A stretch of DNA of 64,000 nucleotides, taken from positions 24,776,501-24,840,500 of the forward strand of contig CM076949.1 of assembly GCA_039566865.1 (NCBI GenBank), written 5' to 3'. The translations under genes were made by a program, and so were the position numbers. Below are positions 48,901 to 56,774 of this stretch, one piece after another (the first letter of the stretch is position 1; every line of letters begins with the position of its first letter). The notes below the pieces were generated by a model. That model was given only the letters and a program-made list of their open reading frames with translations. It was not told the DNA's origin and ran no database searches. The stretch is from Aurelia coerulea (lineage: Eukaryota; Cnidaria; Scyphozoa; Semaeostomeae; Ulmaridae).

Positions 48901-51900
48901 ATACAGAAGCCTGGAGTAAAAATAAGCAGAGCAAAAATTTCAATAAATTTTCCTAAGATCTACATCCATGGGTTTCCCCTCCCTTCAGCTGTTTAAGGTA
49001 ACTCTGCTTTCTGCTCTAGTACACAGCAAGATGCCGTTTCGCAAAACCACTCTCCTCAAAAATAGTTAATTTCTCTAACATCATGCGGCCTTTCGAAAGG
49101 CGGTAAAAGGATTCTGTTCTGTATAGTCTGGGCAATCAAAAGAAATGTTGACCAAGGTTTCTCCCCTTCGATGTCGAAAAGTAAACAGAAATAGAAAATT
49201 TGATTGCTGGAAATCTAGCCTAGCTTTCTCAATCAGACTTGGCAAAGTTGTAAGTCAACTATACTGAGCTAAAGATGGAGCAAAAAAAGTCTAAACTTTT
49301 TGGAGTAGTTTTGGAGATGCTGGAATCAATAAAGAAATTGAACTAGGATTTGCTCGTGATGCCAGCATTGACAGAAACATTGCAGTTCATATCTTTCGAT
49401 TGCCCAGACTATGCATAACAACATCCTTTTTACTGATTTTGGATAGGCCAAATGATATTGGAGAAATTCACTGCTGTTTTTCTGAGGAGAGTGATTTCGC
49501 AAAACAAAATCTTGCTACTGACTAGAGTGGAAAGCAGAGTCACCTTAAACTACCATCTTTGAATGTTGATTTATCAGTTTAGGGTCTACTGTTTTCCAGC
49601 AATCAACACTGCCCATTTTACCCCCAGCATACACAATTTATACTTAAGATCCTATTGAACATTTTCACCTGACATTGGCCACATCAATTGCCAGATAGAT
49701 CTGACAGAGAAAAGCTACAAGGTTACCCTCCTTGAAATGGTCAGCGTTCTTGAAAACTGCATTTGGTAACAAACCATTTGCTAAACATTTTCATCTGACA
49801 CTGGTCGCATCAAATTATCGGGTAGATCAGAGAAAGAGAAAAAGCTAGCAAGTAATCCCCCTATTGGGATGGCAATTATTCTTTAAAACTGTGTTCGGTA
49901 GTGGATTTTTCAAAAAAATTTCATCTGACATTGGTCACAGCAAATTGTCAAATAGATCCGAAAGAGAAGAAACAAAACGTAAAGGGGCCCTGCAACCTTG
50001 CATATGCCATCTCCTTGTTGCAGTCCATGTTTGTAGACCATGCAAATAGTGACAACGACAAGACCACAAAAGGATGTTTCAATCACAAAGCATGTTGGTT
50101 GCAAGGTCCCTTCAGTAACAGATGCAATTAAAATCATATACCTTGGAAAAACTTTCTGGCATACTCCAAATCATATTGACTGAAATTCTCACATTTCTGC
50201 AGCTCAATGAGTTCTTTCAATGTGCACCATTTTGCATCAGCTTTGTCAAGATTATTCTTGACTTTTTCCATTGATGATCGAAGGAGTTCAGCTTTGATAG
50301 GGTTCTTCATCTCGACAGCCAATGTAGTTGAAATCAATGGTGCTTTATCTTCCCATTTTGTTATGATACCAAGAACTCCCATAAGATCTACATCATTTGC
50401 ACATGAGTTCTGAAACAAGAAAAGTTCTTCATTCTTGAAATCTTAAACAATTCAAAATGTAGTACTGGATGACTGAAAAAAAGTTAAAATGTTTGATGAG
50501 CTGTGGAACAGAAAGTATGTGGCAGATATTCAAAACTAAGATCTTAATCAATCAATCAAAGGTCAACTTAGATGTGAATATTTTATCTGATGAAATCACC
50601 ATCTTTTTTACCCAAAATTAAGGTAAATGCTGCCGAAATGCTGGCAACCTGTACGAAAATACAAGGCCATGTAATAGCCATGTACAAGCCTTGTAGTTCT
50701 GGCCTTGTAACCTTGTTATAGCCTGGAATAGCCTTGCTGTAACCTTTTGAAAAATGCTAATTAGCCTTGTAGAGGCCTTGTGGAAACCTTGTGTTAGACT
50801 GGTTGCAGCTTGGAATCTTACTGATAGCCTTGTAATTTTCTTCCAAGGTTAGTACAAGGTCATAACAAGGTCATAATCTCCTCTACAAGGCTAAAACTTG
50901 GCCTGTGCAAGGCCAAGTTTAGCCTTGTATTTTTGTACAGGAAAGAGTTTATATGGGGACAAGAATTCCATGTTTGATTCCACACTGGAAAACAAGTATG
51001 TTACTCTAAACATCTTTGGCGTGGAACCATGTCAAGAACAATGGCAAAACGATAGGTCTATTGTCTTTAAACTATTGCTGTGATGAAACCTTTGGTGCAG
51101 CAAAAATGAATTTTCCACCCAGGGTTTGATTCTGGTCCATAATTTAGGGGCCATCAGCGTTCGCATTTTTAACGGCCTTTGGCTGCTATTGGGGGAGGGG
51201 GTTTCACCCTCAGCCTCAAAGAAATTGAAAAATTGTATGGAAATCTCCTAAAGGCATTTTCTGAAAGACGTGGATAAACAAATTCACAAATATTGCAGAA
51301 TGTAGAGTAGAATGGTTTTACTATACCTCCCTATCGGGCCTATCTTCGGTTTACGTCCAGCTGAATCTCAGAAGACCTCTATTTGCTGCCACCAAAATCA
51401 TATTCTTGACCGAAAATCATAGGCCGGTCAGAGGCACTTTGGAAGATGGTGGTTAAGGGAGAAGAGGGGGTGGGGCTTGCGATCTTAACAGCCAAATGTC
51501 GTTAACAAATATGAAAATCAAAAGTAAATGGCCCGTTACTTGCCATCAAAATGTAAATGCAATGCAATTGTCTGCTGCAGAAATCGGATTTTAATGTAGA
51601 ATTGAACATGGTTGGTTTCTTTCATCTATTAGTAATATCATATTTGGAAACTTACAAATTTCGCATAAAAATCTCAATTCAATCTACCTGAAGATAATTC
51701 TTTTGTGGTGGTCCTGGGGATATGGAGCACCTTTTGTTGCATTGCCCTTAACATTGAGGGGACTGTAGCCCCCCCCCCAGCCCTCCTTGTACACGACGTC
51801 CAGATTGGAAAGTTTGAAAAGTGCGCAGGGGATTTTCAAACGGGGATAAAGATGGTGCAGATAGTATGCAAATTTGAGTCAACAATGCGCATATCAGTAT

Positions 51901-52618
51901 AGCACAACTTACATACTATACATTGTATACAAGGAGATTGGGCGTATGGCAGCATGGATAATGTAAAATTGCGCGGGGGATTAATCTCCCGCGCATGTCA
52001 AACTTTCCAATCTGGCATGACGTCTCCTATGCCTATGATGAAATGATCTTCTCACTTGAGTCCTTGCACTACTGCAACCATTTTGATATACCATTCCTTC
52101 TGACAAGTTTCATTATGATAAACTTTGTAGTTTATCCATAAAACTGGTCTAATGTATTTGATTTCGAAGATCATATTCCAAACTTGGCCTTGGCGTACAT
52201 GCAGCCTTTTCTTTTGCTCCCTAGAAAAAATTCTTTAAGTTCACTATTTCATATCCGTCGCTGGTCATTTCTACCTGCTCCCTTCTTCATTTCTCCTCTT
52301 CATCTAAATTACTATATCATAACGACCCTCCCTCAACCGTCCTGGCTCCGAGTGCCGTAAAATCTCGAAATCGGTCAAATAAAAAAATCGTCTCAGCCGT
52401 AAAATAGCAAAATCCTAAAAATTGTAATAAAGCACTAAAAATACTTCACTCACCTCCACAAAAACTCTTTTACACGCTTCGAGCGGAGATTCCCCAACAC
52501 TCAGACAGCTTGTTGGAAATTTCCAATCTTCGCCTCCTTCCTTCACCACCAAAAACTGATGAAATCCTTCCTGAACAGCGTTGGACACATATTTTCTCGT
52601 GACTACTCTACACTCCAT
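30503..52618 (-). CDS. Nudix-like / EF-hand / PPP Ser/Thr phosphatase fusion protein
   Basis: Exons (high to low): 52618-52454, 50409-50142, 48746-48648, 48618-48283, 47019-46893, 45859-45686, 44998-44915, 44519-44352, 42771-42709, 41990-41819, 41370-41154, 39086-38956, 37349-37243, 36167-36065, 33898-33756, 32940-32848, 31778-31694, 30628-30503. They total 2661 bp (886 aa), all in phase. Residues 1-145 look like a Nudix fold ([33 protein letters not shown]), but the catalytic box is degenerate. A linker with [12 protein letters not shown] follows. EF-hand loops are at 335-346 ([12 protein letters not shown]) and 377-388. The PPP domain (about 570-886) keeps every metal ligand: GDVHGN (625), GDYVDRG (657), RGNHE (688), VHGG (742), RAHE (835), then [13 protein letters not shown] enzymes carry EF-hands C-terminal to PPP, so this is a different architecture. 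Calcium control and the substrate are inferred or unknown. The exon 3/4 junction is doubtful. Confidence 0.85.
31456..31570. mobile_element. 115-bp inverted-repeat element
   Basis: GTCTGTTTCATCCAGCATGCC and its near-perfect complement GGCATGCTGGATGAAACAGAC bracket a short interior. It lies in intron 17 of the EF-hand/PPP gene. Confidence 0.6.
31956..32120 (-). mobile_element. tRNA-like head of a probable SINE
   Basis: On the minus strand, TGGCTCAGTGGTAGCACGC (A-box-like) is followed 30 bases later by GGTGGTTCGAGTC (B-box-like). The T-stem and acceptor stem do not pair, so it is not an intact tRNA. It lies in intron 16 of the EF-hand/PPP gene. Confidence 0.45.
32361..32833. mobile_element. 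AGCATAGG-family TIR element, intact
   Basis: The ends AGCATAGGGCTCAAATC and GATTTGAGCCCTATG(TT) form inverted repeats that include AAAGGTGGGTGTAAAAT/TTCACACCGATCTTT. Flanking 9-mers CTAGTAACA and TTAGAAACA differ at two positions and may be a decayed target duplication. The element ends about 14 bases from the splice donor of exon 16 (32848). Confidence 0.7.
34236..34438 (+). pseudogene. LINE reverse-transcriptase C-terminal fragment
   Basis: The frame reads [20 protein letters not shown], then [15 protein letters not shown], then [17 protein letters not shown]. This is the usual thumb-to-C-terminal signature of CR1/L2/Jockey-type LINE polymerases. It is truncated at both ends and runs straight into the (ATT)n array at 34439. 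It lies in intron 14 of the EF-hand/PPP gene, antisense to it. Confidence 0.75.
34439..34519. repeat. (ATT)n microsatellite
   Basis: About 27 perfect units. Read on the minus strand it is (AAT/TAA)n and forms the 3' flank of the retroelement remnant that follows. Confidence 0.95.
34520..35245 (-). pseudogene. Dong/R4-like non-LTR retrotransposon, 3' part
   Basis: The frame from 35245 down to the stop at 34589 encodes about 220 residues of a non-LTR polyprotein C-terminus. It has a Cys/His knuckle ([15 protein letters not shown]) followed by a restriction-like endonuclease core ([24 protein letters not shown], the PD..D motif, then [13 protein letters not shown]). The endonuclease type is that of R2/R4-clade elements rather than AP-endonuclease LINEs. 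Both flanks are TAA-type microsatellites, the known target of Dong elements. The reverse transcriptase domain is missing (5' truncation). The remaining frame is open. Confidence 0.75.
35246..35342. repeat. (ATT)n microsatellite
   Basis: About 32 perfect units at the 5' side of the retroelement remnant. Translations across it give only poly-Ile or poly-Asn. Confidence 0.95.
36240..36375. repeat. AGCATAGG-family left-end fragment
   Basis: GGGCTCAAAGCTTTCAAATC, AAAAGGTGGGTG and TTGAATTGAATGGCTTGAAAGGAACTTATG match the first 130 bases of the 32361 element. The copy stops at TGATATCTTGATTTC. It lies in intron 13 of the EF-hand/PPP gene. Confidence 0.65.
36394..36527. mobile_element. Short palindromic element
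   Basis: GGAATCGAGAATTCCAC and GGTGGAATTCTCGATTCC are inverted, with TGGTCCATGA and TCATGGACCA inside. It lies in intron 13 of the EF-hand/PPP gene. Confidence 0.6.
36816..37047. mobile_element. TA-flanked MITE (CAGTTAAGCCC)
   Basis: The ends CAGTTAAGCCCGAAAATATTC and the complement of GAATAATTTTGGGCTTAACTG are flanked by TA on both sides. The inverted arms extend through ATACCTATGCCAAAT. It is a mariner-type non-autonomous element in intron 13 of the EF-hand/PPP gene. Confidence 0.85.
38417..38944. mobile_element. AGCATAGG-family element with perfect 9-bp TSD at a splice donor
   Basis: The ends AGCATAGGTTCCAAATC and GATTTGGAACCTATGCT are inverted, and AAAAGGTGGGTGTAAAATTGA pairs with TCAATTTTACACCGG further in. 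The perfect duplication AGCATTCTT is at 38408-38416 and 38945-38953. The right copy is intron positions +3 to +11 of the donor after exon 12 of the EF-hand/PPP gene. Confidence 0.85.
39351..40269. mobile_element. GATTACAAAGT-ended element, copy A
   Basis: It begins with the palindromic end TTACAAAGTCCAACTTTGTAATC and ends GACTTTGTAATCATCCAAAAG. The whole length matches 59525-60545 in reverse (TTTGACGTCGGCTTATTTCATG, TCGCGGGCATCTAG/TTCGCGGGCTTC, TGTGACCACGTGCC). It lies in intron 11 of the EF-hand/PPP gene. Confidence 0.75.
40940..41122. repeat. Intronic duplicate of 44690-44842
   Basis: GTTTCGGGGAAACTT, GCGG, TTTGTTTGTTTT, AATTACTGGTTG, AATCGCTTTGAA and GTCAATCAAA appear in the same order in both places. 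Both copies are immediately downstream, in gene orientation, of an exon of the EF-hand/PPP gene (exon 11 here, exon 7 there). Confidence 0.6.
41475..41580. repeat. CTGTAAATCCTCGAATAAGCC repeat fragment
   Basis: A single end of a TIR-type element with CTTATT..TATTCGGGG..TATTCGAGGGG words and a G run. It lies in intron 10 of the EF-hand/PPP gene. Confidence 0.35.
42794..43374. mobile_element. TA-flanked MITE (CAGTAAATCCC)
   Basis: The ends CAGTAAATCCCAGCGTATAAG and the complement of CTTATATGCGGGGATTTACTG are flanked by TA. The inside has repeated GGTTCTTAT words and a T run at about 42930-42959. It lies in intron 8 of the EF-hand/PPP gene, 23 bases upstream of the exon 9 acceptor. Confidence 0.8.
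43486..43858. mobile_element. AAGCCCTGGC MITE
   Basis: The ends AAGCCCTGGCTAAAGGATC and GATCGTTTGGCCAGGGCTT are inverted, and GATCAAACATTGTTTGC words recur inside. Translations of this region give long but meaningless frames. It lies in intron 8 of the EF-hand/PPP gene. Confidence 0.6.
44560..44645. repeat. One-ended hAT-like MITE fragment
   Basis: CAGGCGTCTATCTTGTAGGAAC, TTTATTCCCAGTACTGTTTTCG and AGTACGCAAAG match the left 80 bases of the 6765-7146 element. It lies in intron 7 of the EF-hand/PPP gene. Confidence 0.55.
46459..46639. mobile_element. TAGACCTTTTAGC MITE, copy 2
   Basis: The ends TAGACCTTTTAGCTATTCT and AGAATAGCTAAAAGGTCTA bound 181 bases that match 28226-28407 inverted. A second partial unit follows at 46640-46746, ending AAGCTATAAGGTCTA. 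It lies in intron 5 of the EF-hand/PPP gene. Confidence 0.75.
48991..49550. mobile_element. 560-bp element with long TIRs
   Basis: The ends GTTTAAGGTAACTCTGCTTTC and GAAAGCAGAGTCACCTTAAAC are inverted, and the arms continue through TTTCGCAAAAC, ACTCTCCTCA, TTTCTC and GTCTGGGCAATC. It lies in intron 2 of the EF-hand/PPP gene. Confidence 0.7.
49661..49985. repeat. Degenerate tandem repeat, period about 126 bp
   Basis: ATTTTCACCTGACATTGG (49661), ATTTTCATCTGACACTGG (49787) and ATTTCATCTGACATTGG (about 49917) begin successive units that also share GATAGATC..AGAGAA and AACTG..TTTGGTA blocks. An isolated unit occurs at about 63195-63260. It lies in intron 2 of the EF-hand/PPP gene. Confidence 0.6.
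50648..50941. mobile_element. CCTGTAC-ended MITE, copy 2 (inverted)
   Basis: It begins CCTGTACGAAAATACAAGGC and ends GCCTTGTATTTTTGTACAGG. It aligns end to end with the reverse complement of 10020-10322. It lies in intron 1 of the EF-hand/PPP gene. Confidence 0.8.
51795..52024. mobile_element. GACGTCCAGATTGG element
   Basis: GACGTCCAGATTGGAAAGTTTGA and TCAAACTTTCCAATCTGGCATGACGTC are inverted, with GTGCGCAGGGGATT and AATCTCCCGCGCAT inside. It lies in intron 1 of the EF-hand/PPP gene. Confidence 0.6.
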
Positions 52619-54114
52619 GGCTGGCTTCGAGTGGTCTCGTGTCTGTCTTGTTGTTGTCTGTCTGGAGGACTCCGCGGGCCTAAGTAAAGCCGATACGAAT
52701 TTGGTCTAGTATGTAAAATACAAGCGGCCTTTTGATCACTTCCATTGCGGGTTTACATTCTAAAAGATTAGTAAATTGAGCGCAAGCTGTAAATATTTCA
52801 ACGAATGCATAATACATCACCTCATCTGCTTAATTTTGCAGATGCTTTTCATAAGTTTGTCTTTTCTCATTCTTTTCTTGTCTTGTCCGCCTCTCGGCTA
52901 TTTCAGTCTTACTCCAAAAGCCTTTCATATTTCATTCATTGAGTTGCATTGATGTTGTTGTTGCTGATTTCGGGCTTCATCAGTTGTGGGAATGGAAGCA
53001 GTCATAAATTCAATTAAATAGCGAAACTATGAAGAATACAGTAAATCCATATTCGTCTCGCACTTGTCTTTACTACTGACTACATTACACGAGTCCCTAT
53101 CTTCAGTACCACCTTAAAGAGCAATAAGTATCTGATCAAGCAATAGCTTGAAAGGTACTTAAGGTGGCAAAAAATATTATATCTTTATAATAAGCCTACT
53201 TCTTCCCAACTGGCCTCTTTTTAACTGCAAATCTCGCTTCCAGTTTCCCTATGAAACTTACAAAAGCAACATTGATTAGTTCGGACGGGGGGGGGGGGGC
53301 TACTTTACTTTCATTAGTACGGGGTGTGCACACATTCCAGAATTTCCCGAAGGCTTCATAGAAAAAATTAGCGAAAACGTAAAAACTGAGCCGGGCAACT
53401 GAAATAACGGCCTCCGCTAAAAAAATACCTCTTTCAACAACCGGCTCTAGAAAAATTGCCTTCTTTCAATTCCCAACGCTATGAAAAATTGACGAAAACA
53501 TAAACAGGCAGAGAGGAGTGCACATCCCGTCAGGAAATCAAGTACTCTATAAAGATGCAGCATTTGGTTAAAATCATTTCCAACACACATGAAACTTTAG
53601 CAAAATAGTTCATTGGTTTCTCTTGTGTTTCCAAACTGGAGAACTGTTAGTGCAAATATAATTTCCAAAACGGGCGATTCTCTATTCGCGCTGCCAGTTT
53701 CATCACCATTGCTCTCGTAAAAATCAGAATTTCAAAAAATTAACAAAATTCAGCTAGCACCATTTTGGAACCAGCTAAAATAAAGAGCAAAGTTATGAAC
53801 GAAAATTGGACTTTTAACACTATTGAGGCTGGTCACACACTCATTAGCAAAATTGAATGAGTTTACCGCTGATCGCGTTTTGTCCCTGCACAGAGTTTTA
53901 CGTTTAGAAGAGGCTGCTAAGGTCTATTACATTAGGTTTCTTGCAAAATTAATGTATTTTTTCAATAAATCCTTCGTGTGTGATTTCAGCATTGAAAAGA
54001 AACATCAACCATTTATCGCTTTTCGCAAAATCTGCAAAATGCAATCTCCATATTTACGTGACAATAAAAGATCAAGCATTGCATTGCAACAAACGTAGTG
54101 GTAATGTATTCTAT
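52619..54114. other. Intergenic region upstream of the EF-hand/PPP gene
   Basis: This 1.5-kb stretch lies between the end of the membrane-protein exon and the start codon of the EF-hand/PPP gene, both on the minus strand. It should hold the promoter of the latter. No coding frame, tRNA or clear repeat was recognised apart from a G run at 53288-53299. Confidence 0.4.
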
Positions 54115-56774
54115 TTACAATGTTGTAAAAAGCTTAGAATTACTTTTTATGTTGATGTCCTGGCCAACCGAATGCTTCTCGACTTTATGATTATTTCCTG
54201 CAAAGTTCGAGTCTTCGCGAGTCTGAATCTCTTCGTTAGACTTTCTTTTGGAAAGTGAATCCGAAGATGAAAAGGGAGCATTCCAAGAATCATCCCTGAT
54301 GCAAACAATTTCTGGAGGGGCAGGTTTATCGCCACTGTAGTGTTCTCCGTGTAAAGTTTCAACTTGGTGTTGTAGCTTTTGTTGTTGTTGTTGTTGTTGT
54401 TGAGTGGGCTTAGCAACAGAATCCCCGTTGGCAACATCCATAGCGTCAGCAGGTAGTCTCTCTTGCAACGATGAGGACCTTTGTTTTGTAACAGGGAGAT
54501 CTCTTGCCGACTCTTCGTATGATTTTGAGCGAGGGCGAATTGGAAATACATTTTCGTTCTTTACTACATCGTCTTCCGCTTGCCCATAATGCAATTGGGC
54601 CTTGATTGGTATCCGATCACAACATTGTTCTTTTCGGGCCTCTTCTTCGGTATTATGAGAACGAGAATGAATTTTATGATATTTTCCATTACAAGCGTGC
54701 TTTTGACCATGTAACACAACTGCCCCATTCCCATGCTTCAGTTCTTGCGATTTACTACGCCTCGTCTTGGATCTTTGCCTCTTCTTCGGCGCACTATTCC
54801 CATCATGCACTGCTTCTTCTTCATGAGACGATGCACTTCTTTCTGGAACTTTCTCAAGAATTGTTCTTTCACTGTCCGATTGTGCGAGTTTACGAGCTAA
54901 AGATTTTGAGTACCGCACAGCAGGAACTAGCCTCCTTCCACCTCGATAAAACGAGGCAACACCGCCTGGATATCGAGCTGCAGACGAAATACAGCTGTTC
55001 GCATCATCATCACATCGACTTTCTTCATCGTCCGTCGAAAATCGAAGTGGCTCTAGAGTCAAATTCATCAGCCTGCCTCCAGTAGTCTGTGTATTATTCA
55101 GCCTAGCGTTAGCCACAGTCAATAAATTATCCCTTCTTTGTGAACAATCGCTTCCCATATGATAACCATTGCTATTCAAAGGTGAATGCTGGGTGGTAAT
55201 CTGAGGGTCAAGATTTACGGGCTGTTGCTGTTGCAGGCTAGTTAGGCTTTGTTCTTTTCGAACAGCGCGTTTTCGAACAATAAACAATACACACGTGACA
55301 AAGAAAATGACAAGGACAACAGCCAATGAGCCAAGCAGAATGAACATTATGATTTCGACCATCGTTGCTTTTCGATAAGTAATCACTTTTTTCTGCACAC
55401 CCTTGACAGATTCCGTCACTGGTGGACTCCTCCCTTCATTTCCCAAGTTCCAAAATGGATGGAGTTCCAAGGTCCGCGGAGTAGTCATGCCAGTGGATAA
55501 TTCCGTCTTCCGGACTACAACCTCGTTCTCACGATTTCGTTTCGGGCTAAGGACGACCGACATTACGCCGTTGACGATTGAGCATGGAAATTTGACATCG
55601 ACTCGTTTTCGTCGAAGAAATTCGGTTACTTTTTCGTTCGAACTGTTACTGTAATGCGACATGAGATGAATAATAAGGCAACGCTCGTGTCTTCGTAGTG
55701 CTTTGTTGAAAAATCTTCGCAAATACGTCGGAAACAACATCTTCAAGTTGTAAGAATGTACAGATTCAATGGCCGTACCAATATCATGATCAACTGCCCA
55801 ATATTTCACGTAACTTACATCGAGTATCTTCTTCAGGTCCTTAGTAGACAACGCGTTCAATGCAGCAAGCACAAAGCGAGCTTCGAGCGCTCTTGAGTTT
55901 GTTTGCAACAAATGCATATGAAATTTAATCTCAAATCGTTGGCCTATCTGCGAAGCGTTCAAAATGTGTGCAAAATAGGCACTGTATGGTAAGTTATGTT
56001 TTGCAGTCAAGTTATGCAAGTTGTCAATCTTAATGCCGTTATCCACTGCGAATTTACCCATGATCCATTGTATCTTGGCGCGAAACGAACTTTCCCATTT
56101 CTTTAACTTTTGGCTGCCAATATCAACCGATATGATGATATCTGTAGTTCGATACTTCTTCCCTGCAAGCACTTTCACACATCGGTCTCCAACTCGTACA
56201 ATCGAAACCTCTGAATTGACAGCTTTTTCTGACTTTTTGATGATATTTCCAACTTCATAGAGATTCATTTTCGTCACAGATTCGACTGAATTTTCCAGAA
56301 TTTCAAACGATTTGTAAGCACTTAATCGGCCAATCTCAAACAAAATCTCACACTGAAAAGGCAGTGGTAAATTGTTATACAACGAGGGTAACTCCTTTTT
56401 GATGATCTTCAACCTCTCCGATTTCTTCGTCGGACTCTTAGCATCTTTTATCCGGAATAACTTCTTTAATTGAGTGACTTTGGTGTGAAAATGCCGACAT
56501 GCTCGCTTCTTGTGCTTCTTGTCCCTAACAGAAGTCGATGCATTGGTTAATTTGTTTATCAAATCTTGAGTTCTTGAGAGGCCTAGGCCAAGTTTGTGTG
56601 ATAAATTCGAAACGAACCGGCAGTGACGTCTCGCGGATAAAGAGTTTAGTAACGTAACGAGTTTACCGCGGAATAACCGTACGGCTGTTGCTTTATTTAG
56701 TGTTACTGAGTCCTCGAGAAACGATGGTGTCTTGAAGCTCAGGCCTCTGCTGATATGCGGCTTCGCAGCGACAC
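54115..56774 (-). CDS. Unrecognised single-pass membrane protein, last exon
   Basis: One long open exon follows a strong acceptor (TTTCTCCCTTTGTTATTCAG, AG at 56776-56775) and gives about 885 aa to the TAA at 54117-54115. The start codon must be in an upstream exon not identified here. The first ~470 residues are basic and helical-looking, with N-glycosylation sequons (NAST, NLTA, NASQ, NSSN). One transmembrane segment follows (EIIMFILLGSLAVVLVIFFVTCVLFIV, coding at about 55360-55280), then RKRAVRK as a stop-transfer signal. The ~385-residue tail is serine/arginine-rich, has three RSxS-type words (RSKSQ, RSKSY, RSSSL), a bipartite basic stretch (KKRQRSKTRRSKS) and a run of nine glutamines. 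The transmembrane segment faintly recalls TMEM132, but the ectodomain does not, so no family name is given. It is probably type I (outside-in) if an upstream signal peptide exists. Confidence 0.75.
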
